Source: Ulva prolifera (Eukaryota > Chlorophyta > Ulvophyceae > Ulvales > Ulvaceae). From it: a DNA stretch of 64,000 bases. Below the pieces are notes generated by a model. The model saw only the letters and a list, made by a program, of their open reading frames with translations. It ran no database searches and was not told the origin of the DNA. Positions 33,263 to 51,578 of the stretch are shown here, piece after piece. Both the position numbers and the translations under genes were made by a program. Position 1 is the stretch's first letter. Each line of letters begins with the position of its first letter. The stretch spans positions 806,001 through 870,000 of the forward strand of contig CM041199.1 of the NCBI GenBank assembly GCA_023078555.1, written 5' to 3'.

Positions 33263-36244
33263 CTATACTATAGACTCCCTGGAAGTAAGCGGCACGTCGA
33301 CCCCGGCGTTGCGCAGCTGCTCCATCACGTCCCCCACGAGCTGATCCGGCTGCAGCTCCGCCGAGCTGGAGCGGGGGATGCGGACGTGAATCATCTCGAC
33401 GCCGGCCTGCCGCGCACGCGCCGCGCGCAGCCACGTCGCGCCGTCTAGCGGGCCCGAGCCCGCGGCCGGCGTGCCGCCGTCCAGTGGGCTGACAAACTCG
33501 AGGGCCGCCCTCGAGCCGCCGCGCGCCACGACCATGTCGGCGCACAGCGTGTCGCCGTCCAGCAGCGTCTGCAGGCATGCATGGGTGAGAGTAGCAGCGT
33601 CTGCAGGCATGCATGGGTGAGAGTAGCAGCGTCTGCAGGCATGCATGGGTGAGAGTGCGGCTACATTGGCACCGCCGTATCCCAGGCACGGCAGATTTGC
33701 AGGCACGAAAACTTCAAGCATGACAATGCTCCTCTCACCGGTGCCTGAAGTCACCGGTCACTCATGAATGCAGAGAGGAATAGCCTTGCATGGACTGCAT
33801 GCAGTGCGTCTGAGCCTGACTCCGTTTTGAGTTTGCAGCTACATGGTGCCATGCTTAGCCCAGATGCGAGAAGGCTACCGGCGCCGGGGCCATATGTGCA
33901 TGCGTGATGCATGCGCGATGCATGCTGTCCGGGGGACCACACCCGCCGCAGCACCTCACAGCCGCCGTCCCGTGCAGCCTCCGCCACAGCCTCCTGCAGC
34001 TGCCGCCGCGGCTTCCACGTGTCCACGGGGGGCCCGGCCTCCGCGCGCCGCTGCGCCTCCCGCACCGCGATGGTGCGAGCCCGCTTCAGGAAGTTGCGGA
34101 CCATGCGCCGCTCGGCGTCGGCGGCCTCCGCCGCGTCGCCCCCACTCGTCGTGGCAGCCGCCGAGTCGCACCCGCTCGACGCGGCTGCAGCGGCAACAGT
34201 TTGAGGGGTCAGCTGTAGCACACAGCATGCAGCATGGACCTGCAGCACACGCTAGCCACGTTCAGCGTTGTACATGCAAGAGGCGGGGCCTGAGCGACAC
34301 AGGGTGGTGCTGCACGCCATACCAAAGCACCCGATGAGACAGGCAAAACAGCGATGGAGAGCTCTCAGGAGCAGCTGTGGCGGCTGCAACGCCGTCTGCC
34401 CGTGCCAGCCGCCGGAACGCAGGAAGCCGCAGCGGGACTGTGGAATGCCGATGCGGGCGCCGCATGCATGGCCGCACCTGCAACAGGGCCTCGTTCTCAA
34501 ACAGGCGCCCGATCTTGTGCAGCGAGGCGGCATGCATGAGCACCCGCCTCGCAAGCCCTAGCTCTCTATCATCTCGCCCCCTGGCCGGTGGTGGGGAGGT
34601 AGGTGTGGCCCCACCTCCCTCTCCTGGGGCCTCCCACGGCGACGCTCCCGGCGCTTCTCGCGGCGACGGCCTCCCACAGTGACCTCGGCCGAGCGCCGCG
34701 GCGGATTCCGCACCCCCCGCCGGAGCCGGCGCAGCGGCCGCGGCATCGCCGCCCATGCAGCCGGCATGCGCCTCGTCCCCGCCCGGCTCCGGCCCGGGTG
34801 CAAGCACAGCTGCTCTAGCCGCGCGCAGGCGGCCCACCTGTGTGTCAGGCCGCGGGGCCCCGGCAGCGTGCGCGGGCGCAGCCGCCGCGCCGCTGTCCAG
34901 CAGCAGCCCATGCGCGTGCCGCACCCGCGCGCCGGGGCGCTCCGGGTCTGTACTGGCTAGAGCAGCTGCCACGTGCTGTGCCTCTTGCGGCGCTGTGCTA
35001 GCTTGAGCGCCTGCTGCGGGCTGTGGCGCGGGCGGCACCACCGAGAGGCTGAGGTCGACCCGGCCGCGGTGCCGCGTGGCCACAATGCATGCGAGCGCGT
35101 GGAGCACCGCTGCGGCGTCCCATGCGCCGAGCGTGCGCCGCTCCCGCAGCAGCGCCGTGACGCGCGCGCACGCAGCGTCCAGCGCCTCGGCCGCGTCCAC
35201 CCGCGCGAGCTTCGCAAGCGCCCGCAGCGACATCGACGCATGCCATGCATGCATGTGCGGCAGCGCGCACACAAGGGCGTCCAGCATCGCGCGTTCCACG
35301 TGTGGGCTCGGGACGACGCCGAGTTGGCCCCAAGCCACCCACGCAGAGACGATGCCGATCGCGTCCGGTGCAGGGTTGGCCTCCGCGGCGGCAGGCCGCG
35401 TGGAGTCGGCGCCGCAGCTCGCCCCCAGCTCGCGTGCTGTCGCCTCCTCTAGCTGCTGCCACGCGCTGCCCTCCGGCGCCCACTGCAGCCGGTCACATGC
35501 GACCCACACCGCCGACACCTCGCGCCCGTTCATACCCGGCGCGTGCCGTGCAAGCGCGTGCTGCCATGCGCGGTAGTCCTGCCGCGCCGGCACGATCTGG
35601 AACGTTCCCAGCGCCCACAGGCACATCGACACGCCGCGCGGCGTCATGCCGTCCTCCCAGCAGTGCTCTGCAAAGGCGTGGGCGAGGCCGCGGAGGACAC
35701 GGGGCGGCGGCGGTGGGTGGCCGAGCACCGACGCCGCCGTCGCCGCGGAGTTGAGCACCACGGCCACCCCGGCCGGCGGGAACTTTGCAAATTCTTCGCT
35801 GCCGAGGCGCTGCCACATGACGCCGCAGTGGCACCGCAGGCCGAGCTGTGCGCGCGCGAGCATCATCACGCCGTTGTGGCTGAGGGACGCTCCCGACGCC
35901 GCATGCATGAGCTCACGCACGCGGTCGTTGAAGATCGGGGCTGGCATGTCGAACAGGCGGCGGGTGAGCGCTGGGTGTGGGCGGAGGGCTCTGCTGAGGG
36001 ACAGCAATGTGGCAGGGATGGCTTTGGGGGCGGCGGGGATGGCGTAGAGGGCGCGGATGACAGCGTCGGCGACTTCATGCGTGCGCTCCGCAACGCTGGC
36101 CACGGGCAGGCCCTCGAGCTGTATGAGCACTTTGGTGATGTCATCGGAGAGGACGTCGGGGGTGCTGGCCTGTTTGGCGTGCCTGGCGAGGCGGGACCTG
36201 CTGTGTTGCAGCCATCTGGAGACACGTGTTGAGCCCGTGCGCAC
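33263..36244 (-). CDS. OPR-like / RAP-domain organelle RNA-binding protein
   Basis: Minus-strand exons 36244-34478, 34212-33943 and 33568-33263 join in phase 0 to about 780 aa. The N terminus (MRTGSTRVSRWLQHSRSRLA) is Arg/Ser-rich with no acidic residues, as in organelle transit peptides. The middle carries repeated helical units ending in a W-A-L-like core, e.g. GVSMCLWALGTF, EVSAVWVACDRL, GIVSAWVAWGQLG, HASMSLRALAKL, AAAVLHALA, typical of OPR/FASTK-type repeat proteins. A Pro/Ala/Gly-rich spacer follows. The last exon is a RAP domain: AALEFVSP, LDGATWLRAARARQAGVEMI, HVRIP. Such proteins bind organelle transcripts to promote processing, stability or translation in chloroplast or mitochondrion. 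The start could lie in an earlier exon, because a CTCCAG acceptor sits close to the 5' end. Very GC3-rich. Confidence 0.8.
33561..33656 (-). repeat. Three tandem copies of a 32-bp unit spanning a splice acceptor
   Basis: Three identical 32-bp units lie at 33561-33592, 33593-33624 and 33625-33656. Each unit, read on the minus strand, contains CTGCAG followed by ACGCTGCT, i.e. the 3' splice site plus the first 8 bases of the RAP exon. Only the copy nearest the exon is in frame with the upstream exon; the others add 32 or 64 nt. Confidence 0.95.
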
Positions 36245-43051
<6,807 letters not shown>

Positions 43052-44571
43052 GTGCAGGAGGCCGTCACACCTGAGTAGTTGGTCGTGCTGAATTTAGAAG
43101 TTCTGTGCGCGTGGAGGCTCCATAGAGGCGACCAGAGTGCATGTAGACCTACAGCAGACCTGCAGAGTCCAGGGCTGGAAGGTACACGCCAGCACCCGCT
43201 CGTGTTGGCTGTTGCCTTCATTGCTCAGTATCTCTGAATTAGCACGTGATTTGTTGGATATCAAATAACAGTGGCGTGTGGAAGCAGTGTGGCGCGCTTG
43301 TGGCACTGAGCACGAACATGGTGGAGTATGTGTTTCACAAGAATGGGACGAGCTAAGCAATTTGTAATTGCTGCAGTAAACGTCATGATCATCTCGCGTT
43401 CTGCGATGGCCAACTGCCTGTTGCAATATGTTCTTGCATTATGATACTGCCTCGTATTCGTCAGCCACTGATTGGAACTGAACCATCCAGCTACGTGCCA
43501 TGCAGCCTGCCGTTGACCGCATAGTCGCCATGAGGGACCTGGATCCCCGGTGATATACAATTGTGTACCTTAGGCTGCACTTCATGCGGTCATCACACTG
43601 GACATAATCAGGCAGGGCTGCCCTAGGCCAGCTGCTTGCTCAGACAATCAGGATGCACTGTGCAGATGACCTTGTCAGATGAAACATGCGCGTGGAATGT
43701 ATTAGTATGTTGAGAATGCATAAAAATGTGTCCCTTGTGTGCCTGCGGCTTTTGAGTGTGCCTGACCGGCTTGACTCGCTACAGCTGTAGGCTGCCCCAT
43801 GCATCTATCTCGAGATTGCCACCGACGCCACCCCAGCAGCTGCAGCGCTTTGAACGTTGTAACGCCATGCAACTGGACATCAGGTTGGATAAATCCACCC
43901 TGTCGCAACGAGTCAGTACCAGATTTGCTCAGCTGTATAGCTGCTCAACCCTGTGCCCGATTTCCTGCAGCCTGCTTGTCACACCAACGAGACGACGTAC
44001 ACACAGTCAGCTAAGGCAGGCTCCATCGCAGGCTTAAGTTCGCGTAGCGTCAGCTGAGGCTATCTTCGTCCCTCCCTCTCTCGGTGCGGGTATCTATTGC
44101 GCAGCGCCGGAATTGTCTCCGTGCTACATTGTACCGGTGAAGCTGGACATTCATATCCTCGAACTTGCACGTCGCATGATGTGCAAACACAGTAGGTCTC
44201 CAAGACAGTGAATCTAGAATTCGCTTGCCCGCCTTCGTCCGTGTTCTCGGACCATTGTTCCACCATTTCCTGGGCCGGGACATGTGGTCGACTTCCTTAT
44301 AGAAATTGCTGCACTGAAATATAGCAGTTTAGACATGACTCAATCGGCACACTTGGTCCTCCTGTGAGTCCTCTTCTCAGCGAGGCTAGCCCCGATACCT
44401 GCATCTGCACAATGTCGACCATTAGCCGCCAGTGTGGCCAGGCGGAGTGATATTGTCGACAACAAATGCTAGGCTCCTGAAGCTTCGTGACGAATGGTCA
44501 ATAATGAGGCATCTCGTGATCTGGATTTGGCGAGGACACGTGTGGACTGTCGTGCAGAACAAGTTGGCAAC
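43052..44571. other. Intergenic, no gene seen
   Basis: This stretch holds the 3' end of the Rab gene and the 5' side of the membrane protein gene. A TGTAA motif occurs at about 43361, roughly 310 bp past the Rab stop. No coding signal of note. Confidence 0.45.
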
Positions 44572-46292
44572 ATGTGGCCCCTCGTCGCCGCTGTCTTCGC
44601 GTTCACTTACACTTCATCAAAGGTTTCAGGCCAGGCCGCCGCGGTTGGAGATGCTGTCAATGTTATCGCCTTCTCTTGGCCTTCCGAGCAACAGCGCGAT
44701 CCAGAGGCCGTTGGAAACACCCTCACCGTTGAGGCTTCTGACGCTGTCCTCTTTGAAGACGATGCGGGGATTGCATCAAGGTTGTACATGACTGAACAGG
44801 CCAAAGATACTGGAGACGTCCGTGGCATCACTGAGACTGGTCCTACTGGCTTGGGAGTGGTCGACACCAAGGGAGCAGTACCTGCAGATACTGACCTTTC
44901 TTACATGGACACGCACATTCTGCATGCACCAGCGGAAGCTACCACGATTGTATCTGAGAGTGGTCGTCACTCAGAGACTGCAGGTATGATGGGAATACCT
45001 TGAGATACCGTTACATTATGCTACCTCTGCTTACATGTGCTGTGCGTCTAATATCAGATCATGACAATGTCAGACCACGCGATGGGTTGTCAGATTCACT
45101 ACATTCGCGCATGCCAAAGCCTGAACACAAATACACATTGGAGACTTGCATGCCGCTGCTCATCCTTCAGCCAGTTTTCCTTGGACACGGATCTCTCCGA
45201 TGGTTTTCAAGGAAGCGGCCTCAAACTTAGAGTTCTGGGATCAACCTGTTCCGCCGCCAGCTCTGAAAAAATTGGACAGCTTTTGCCCTGAACGATATGG
45301 TGCTGCAGATTCCCAGACCACTTTGACACGCCGCGATTCTCGAGGTGAAGCATGGTGGACTTTACAACAAGCCCCCAACAGTTGTAGCCTTGTCTGGTTC
45401 AATGCATCGTGGCCTCTGGTCAGCCGTTATGAGGTCATTGGGGCCCATGGGGCTGAAAGCTGTGACCCATCTGACGACTCGGTGTTTTGGCTTGGCATGT
45501 TTCAGTTTGAGGTGTGGCCATACGTAGTGATTGTGCACAACATGGCGTACGCTGCAGCCCAATCCTGATCACATCTTGACGACAGTGGTGTTCCATAATG
45601 CAGGACACCAGTGCTGTCGATACACTGTTTGACAGCATCTGTGGTGGGGAACTGGATTTGCGGTGGACTCTCCTGGGGGATCACGTGGAGATGATGGCAC
45701 CATCTCCGGTCTTGAACGCACGCTTGCCCGCTTCCCAATTCAGCAGCGGCAGGAATGTTGACATTGGACCTACTCCCACTGCAACTGGTACCGCTGCACG
45801 CCGCAATCATCTATCAGCATCTGGGACTGTATTTATGATCACTCGCAATGGATGTGGAGGGCCAGTGCACGCCAATCTCCGCCAAGAGGTGTCGGCACAA
45901 CTAGACGTACCCCTGTCAGATCTGTTTGCATTGGCAGATGTGATGCTCGTGGTGCTGATGATCATGGCTGCAGCTGGATTTGTGTTTGCTGCCATCCTGC
46001 TTTGCCAGGTGTGTTCCAACTATTTGTTCTCTGACATAGTAATTGCCATTGCTGCTGGCTGGACCAAACAGTGCCGACCAGTCACACTGTGCAGGCCTTT
46101 GGAAGCCCCATCTGCGGCAGTGAATCTGGGGAAAAGCCCGATGACGTAGATCCTTGGACAGAAGGTAAACGGCGAGTTGTAGCCCCGGCTGTCAACCTCA
46201 CATCGTGTGCTTGCAAAGACGGCTCGCAGGGTGCAGTAACATCTTCTCTGCTGAAGCGGACACGAAGCACAGTGAGTTCAGTTGACCAGTAG
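44572..46292 (+). CDS. Uncharacterised type I membrane protein (exons partly resolved)
   Basis: The ATG at 44572 opens with a signal peptide (MWPLVAAVFAFTYTSSKVSG). Exon 1 runs to 44983 (donor GTATGA, phase 1); exon 2 starts at 45058 after ATATCAG (HDNVRPRDGLSDSLHSRMPK). Further coding segments are about 45205-45300 (EAASNLEFWDQPVPPPALKK) and 45603 to about 46008, which contains one transmembrane helix (LADVMLVVLMIMAAAGFVFA) after a Gly/Cys-containing ectodomain. A tail segment at about 46074-46167 (SPICGSESGEKPDDVDPWTE) would be cytosolic. The middle junctions and the exact 3' end are not resolved. No family recognised. Moderate GC, unlike the branching enzyme. Confidence 0.5.
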
Positions 46293-46708
46293 AGGCTGCA
46301 CACTGACGACTCAGTATCATTTTGGTCAGGCAGGAGGACAACTGGACATGGATTTGCAGGCTAAGGCACAAGGTTGCTGTGCAATCGCTAACATGGCCAC
46401 CGGTGCTGAAACAGTGCACACCGAACTTCAGAGTGTGTAGGCCAGAGCTGTAAGCAAATGTCCATGTGCATGAGTGTACTCTGCATGGACACTCAACACC
46501 ATACATTCTAAGCCAGTGATATCTTGCAAAATCCACCAGCACCCAGTTCTGACATCATGTATACCCCATGCAGTGCTTGACAGTAGAGTAAAGTCAATCT
46601 AGATTCAGACAGTACACATTGATGTGTGTTGCAAGGCCAGATGCAGTCTTGAGTCGCATACTCCGGCATGCTCTAAAGCTTTCACGGCGCACAATATCAG
46701 ACCCCAGC

Positions 46709-46795
46709 CTCAGGCAGCACTGAAGACTCATCATGTGACATCACCTACATATAGTGCCACTCTAAGTAGGTGATGTGTCTTCAGTGCTGCCTGAG
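46709..46795. repeat. Long fold-back: 30-bp arms with one 10-nt bulge
   Basis: The left arm is CTCAGGCAGCACTGAAGAC, a 10-nt insert, then ACATCACCTAC. The right arm is the exact reverse complement of the 30 bases without the insert. The loop is about 17 nt. The RNA would form a near-perfect hairpin. Confidence 0.9.
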
Positions 46796-47641
46796 AGCAT
46801 TGCATCCACCATGCAGCTGACCCGCTTCTGCTCACACCCCCCCTCCCCCATCGCCCCCTTGCGACCCCACAACACATACTCACAATTGCCTCACGGTAAT
46901 ATGGAGACAGCCGTTCCTGTTGCTCAAAGCAAAAGCTGTGCACTGCCACAGAGCCCTGCTTTGGTGCGACAGACCTGCCACTCAGCACCACTTCACCAGG
47001 AACCTCCATAGTCGGAGTTTACGCCCACCCCCACCGCTGGACTACTGCCATTGGCATGCTGATTTGGCAGAAGATGGGCCCACAGCATGCCCGGTCACCA
47101 TCCACTGCCCGAGCACCATTCGCTGGTGCTGAAGGAACAAGCGTCAGCATCGCTACGAGCGGAAATGATGACAGGAAGCACAGTGGCATATCAGTACGCA
47201 CTCATACAGAGGGAGTGGCGCAAGGAGTAAGGAGGCGAGTGTGTTGCTGACGCCAGATGATGACCGCAGGCGGTTCTTCTTGTGGCTGCTGTGTGGATCA
47301 ATCATTCACGGAGTTGTGTGGGGGGGTCTTGTATCTTAGTAGGCAAGTCGTAAGTGGGCGGTGCTTGAAATTGGTGCAATCTCGGATTCCGCCCGCCTGC
47401 GGACTACTCCCGGCTCTGCCCGCAATACCACTTTGGACACCATGGCAGCCAGGTATGCCCTGATTGCAGGTGGTTGTGGACAGTCACTACTAGAGCTCAA
47501 ATTGTAATGACCACCATTGTTTGGATCACTGTTTAGAAAATCTGTACCCTGCGCATGCTCCTCTGGGGAAGGAGCAGAGGTAGACCCAGGCTTGCTGTGT
47601 CAAGGGTTGTACAACTGCTAAAATTGATATAAGAATTTTGA

Positions 47642-47687
47642 TTGGCGGCAATCCAGTGATATGGCCGCTATATCACTGCATTGCCAA
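47642..47687. repeat. Hairpin element, copy 2
   Basis: Shares CAATCCAGTGATATGGCCGC and the following TATA with the copy at 39354-39398 and again forms an inverted repeat, now with a 2-base insert and one mismatch in the arms (outer arms TTGGC / GCCAA). Confidence 0.85.
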
Positions 47688-48314
47688 AGGATTCGAATGT
47701 GCGTTGCATCTCTGTTGAGACGTGTCATAATGTTCTGGTACATGTTCTGCTACACGTCTGCCGAGCCGATGGTTCCTCCGCGCGTGGTTGGCATTGGGAA
47801 CCAAAATCCATCAATAGAGGCTGAGTTTTGCGCGTTGTTCAGCTGCTGTACACACAACAGACATGGGCAGCACTGCCATTCGCAGTTGGTGTGCACCTAG
47901 GACTAGCTCCTCAGGGTAGCCCGGGGAGAGACTTTGGGTCGTAGTACTGCAGGTCCTACCATGTGGTTGTGCCTACTTGTCTACTCATGTAGCTATGCGG
48001 CAGTGCACCAGATTATACACTAGCCCAGCTTCTGGAAGGCGGCCAGTTTATCAGATCCTGATTTAAACAAGTTGACAGCCGAGCATACATGCACCGCTGC
48101 AGCAATACATACTGCTACAGCTGCAGCTCTGACGCAAGTACTGAATGCAGCTTCAAACAACAATCTGCATCGGTGTGCATGAATTTACAGTTGACACCTC
48201 TGCATAGGCAGCTGTACGTATACAGAGCTCGGTCTCGAGTCACTCCATCAACTTCCACCGACTTGTGCCATTGCAACATTTCTCTAGGCATGTGGGAGAA
48301 CGTTTTTGACCGGG

Positions 48315-51300
48315 TCATGCTTTATCCGGGGACACCTCGAGAGCTGTCAGGAACTCTTTGATGTCAATTGCACCGCTGCGGTCCGTGTCAAGCAACCGTG
48401 CCAACGCTGTGACCTGGTGCTTTGTGATGCGGAATCCACATATTTGCAGGCACTCTGAGAGCTCCTTGGCATCTAGCTGGCCTGACCCGTCAGCGTCAAT
48501 CTCAATAAACGCAGTCCTTAGTGCTTCCTCCTTGCCCTGTATGGCTCAACCGTGGTCATGCTGTTGTCAGTCCACATTGATCAGATATGTGCATGCGCCC
48601 TTGTCATGATGCCTCTAACTATGATGATGTTCGGGTGCAAACATATTGGGCGGCTGAGCAATCGTAGCACTATCAAAAGCAAAGCAAGCAGTCCATCACA
48701 GCTCAGACTTTCCTGAGCCCTTCAGCAGCATGAAGTAGACAATGACAAGAGCAGGTTGTTTCACAGAGTAGCATAGGCACCATGGATGAACCTGTTCCAA
48801 ATGATCACGGCTCTGCCGGAATTGTGACAGACACTGGGAAGGTGCAGCTTACCGCAACTTGTGCCTTCAGGAGCGTGAGCACGGCCTGACCGTCGCCCAT
48901 GATGAACAGATGCTTGTTGTTCTCCATGTACGAGAACGTGTACTCATCAGCATTTGCCAGGTAGAAGTTGAAATTGTTGATGATAATTTCAGCCCCAACA
49001 TACAGGTCCTTGTACGAGTACTGCTCCTCTGTGCCCGGCTTGTACTTGATACCGCGCTCAAGGAACTTGCCGCCAATCATACCACTGTTACGGACAGGTG
49101 GCTCGAAGACTGAAATCGTGTCGTCGTTCATGAAGTATGACAACACAAACTGTCGGTCCTGGTCTGACGGTTGTACCTGTACATACCTCAATCGCTGGAT
49201 GGAGGAAATGAGGGGGACAGACTCTAGCTGTAGGGAGCCTTTGTAAAACTTGCATTCATCGTGGAGGCATGTGACTAGCTGTTTTCAGCGCACCCCAGTG
49301 AGCGAGTCTGGCATCTGGCCTGTGAGGTTCCTGCAGGCTGATGGTGCACAATACTTGGCGCAACGTACCTCAAAACCAATTTCTGGCCGGCTGTGGAACT
49401 TGCTGACAAATCGGAGGATCATGCCGTCTTTGTTGACCATTTTCCGGAGATCCTTCTTTGGCGGTTTTGGAATCAAGGAACGACAATTCTGTTCGCTGTC
49501 AAGGAGTGTCCCATATCCGTTGTAAGGAGCCATCGCAGGCTTTGGCAAGATAGGCACCTGCAGAGACCTTGCATGTCACCAGGCCTTCATGTGCCCACGA
49601 TCTCCCAGCCAGATCCAGCCGTGCCATAATGTGGCTGCAGTTTGGGCAATCAGCGAACGAAACCACAATCCCGCATCCACCAAAACCACAGCGTATGTCC
49701 TAGCCCAATGTCACTGGCCCGGAGAGGCCATGCCAACATGTCAGAGATGCGTTCCACGCTTACAACTGACAAAGCAAAAGGGCTGTTGCCTCGCTGCCCA
49801 ATTCCCTTGTGCCACACAAAAAGCAGCCCCACAGCACGAGCGCCATTCCAGCCAGTTTGCGCCCTGCAGTCAAAACACACCTCCTCCCGGATGTCCATCG
49901 GCTGCAGCTCCTCCAGAGTGTACCCAAGGTTGTCCATGTACCAGCGCTGCGTAAACGCGTCGCACATGTACAGCAGCATGCTGCGGTTGTGCAAGTCCAG
50001 CAACGCGCCGATGCGGAGGTCCGTGGGCGTGTAGCACGCCCGCTTGTCGACACGCTTCGCGACGGTGAAACCTGGCTGCGAGAACGTCTTGGGCATCGGC
50101 GCCCGTGCGATGAACACCGGGAAGGGGTCCCGGCCGCTGTTCATCTCGTGCACCTCCAGGACCTCCATCGTGTCGTCAGCGAGGTAGTAATGCACCACGT
50201 ATGGCCGGCGGTCACCGTAGAGGGCACCCCGCTCGTCCCACACTGCCCAGAACCGCAGCACCTTGCCATCGTTCTTCTGCAGGTGTTTTCCATGCGTCCA
50301 TGTTCAGGACTGGAGCCCCGCAGATCTCGGAAATGATGTGATGTCCATGATGCTGATACAGCGCAACCTCATGGTGTGGGGGGACATGCCAAAGGTGCTG
50401 GCCGTAGTGCGCAAGTGTCCAATGCAGCATCAGCCATCAATGAGCCCACGTTTGTATGAGCAAATACAAGTATGCAGTCATGGTGCTATTCATGTGTGCA
50501 ATCCGGGCAGGGACGTGGCCAGTCGATAATGAAGCCAAGCTAGGAAAGGCTGATCATGTCCATGTGATGGCATCCAAACCCGATCAGTGGCATGCAGCGT
50601 CGCTTCTGCCAACACAGAATTCCCGAGATGAGTCCAATGGAGGGGCTTAAGTCCAAACACAACTATAGAGGCCCACATCCACCGAAAGTAGCACACCAAG
50701 AACTGGCGGAGGCTGTCAGAGTCGAGGACATTGGAAGGTTTGCCTAGGCGGGCTTCGTTGAAGCGAGCAAGGTCATCTGTGCGAGGCGATGGTGGACCAA
50801 GTTTTGCTTTGTTGCGCGATCGTGAAGCCTTCAGTGTAGCGGCTGGGTCCTCTGGGGTGGCAACAGGTGCTCCAAGCTCACGGCCATGGTTGTCACGCAG
50901 CCAGTCACGGGTGAATCCATCCGCATCAGTGATCAGATACGTGACTCCATATACAGCTAAAGACTCACCAAGGCTGAAATCTTCAGGAGATGCATCGTGC
51001 GAGCCAGTGGCAGCTGCCGCATCGGTGATTTTCACCTTATGGCGCCTGAGAAGTGTGCCCTGTTGACATAATACTTTCAGGATTTCATGGCCTCATGAAA
51101 AAGCACCGGGCACAAACATGAAGAGTACGTGCCTGAGGCAAGCCCGAGTTGTCTTGCTTCGGCTCAGAGATCTGGAGGGTGTCATCCTCCAAGTAATACA
51201 AGAACACTACTTTTCTGACACGCATGTTGGCAGTGGGGTCCTCAGTCACGTGCTCCTACATCGCGAATTCAATTCAGTTTGGCAGTGATACACATCTTGG

Positions 51301-51578
51301 CAGCAGATGGTACAGCATGGGCATGCATCACTGCGTGGCAATTGAACCTGAAAGTATCCATAGAACCGAAGAACTTTGCGGTCATTCTCTATCCATTGTG
51401 GGAGCGTCGCCAATGTGGACTTCTTGGTATGAATGGCGTCGTAAGGGCGGGAAGCTTTAATTGTGCCAACCGCAGCTTTGGGCTCCTCCGCGCACAGAAC
51501 TGGCTCTTGTCCACGCTCTTGTTTGTACCCCACCATGTAATGCAGCGTTTGCTTCTTCGGGAAGTATCCATTCGCCGG
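48315..51578 (-). CDS. EFHC1/RIB72: EFHC/Rib72-type axonemal protein (three DM10 domains, two EF-hands)
   Basis: Microtubule inner protein of ciliary doublets. Minus-strand exons: 51578-51348, 51255-51133, 51059-50697, 50276-49881, 49557-49369, 49176-48853, 48536-48315, all phase 0, 615 aa plus an unresolved short N terminus. DM10-1: RKVLRFYGYFQEHVTED, VVFLYYLEDDTLQISEPKQD, NSGLPQGTLLRRHKV. DM10-2: GKVLRFWAVWDERG, VVHYYLADDTMEVLEVHE, GRDPFPVF. DM10-3: MILRFVSKF, RQFVLSYFMNDDTISVFEPP, NSGMIGGKFLERG. C-terminal EF-hands have intact loops DADGSGQLDAKE and DTDRSGAIDIKE. The length is close to the animal protein. The intron between 51133 and 51059 uses a GC donor. One exon (50276-49881) is far more GC-rich than its neighbours. 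Shows that the organism builds motile cilia. Confidence 0.92.
51060..51132 (-). other. GC-AG intron of the EFHC gene
   Basis: Minus strand CAG|GCACGT ... CAACAG|GGC. Family sequence requires NSGLPQ joined to GTLLRRHKV; only this junction keeps the frame, and a GT donor three bases further on would not. The intron is 73 nt. Confidence 0.8.

Larger units (their letters stand above)
46293..48314. other. Intergenic with two fold-back elements
   Basis: No supported coding region. It contains a long imperfect inverted repeat at 46709-46795 and the second copy of the hairpin element at 47642-47687. TGTAA on the minus strand at about 48186 lies about 130 bp past the EFHC stop and could be its polyadenylation signal. 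Confidence 0.5.

Noticed and set aside
33561-33656. CRISPR-like array
   Set aside because: The three 32-bp units are directly adjacent with no spacers and span an exon-intron border in a eukaryotic gene.
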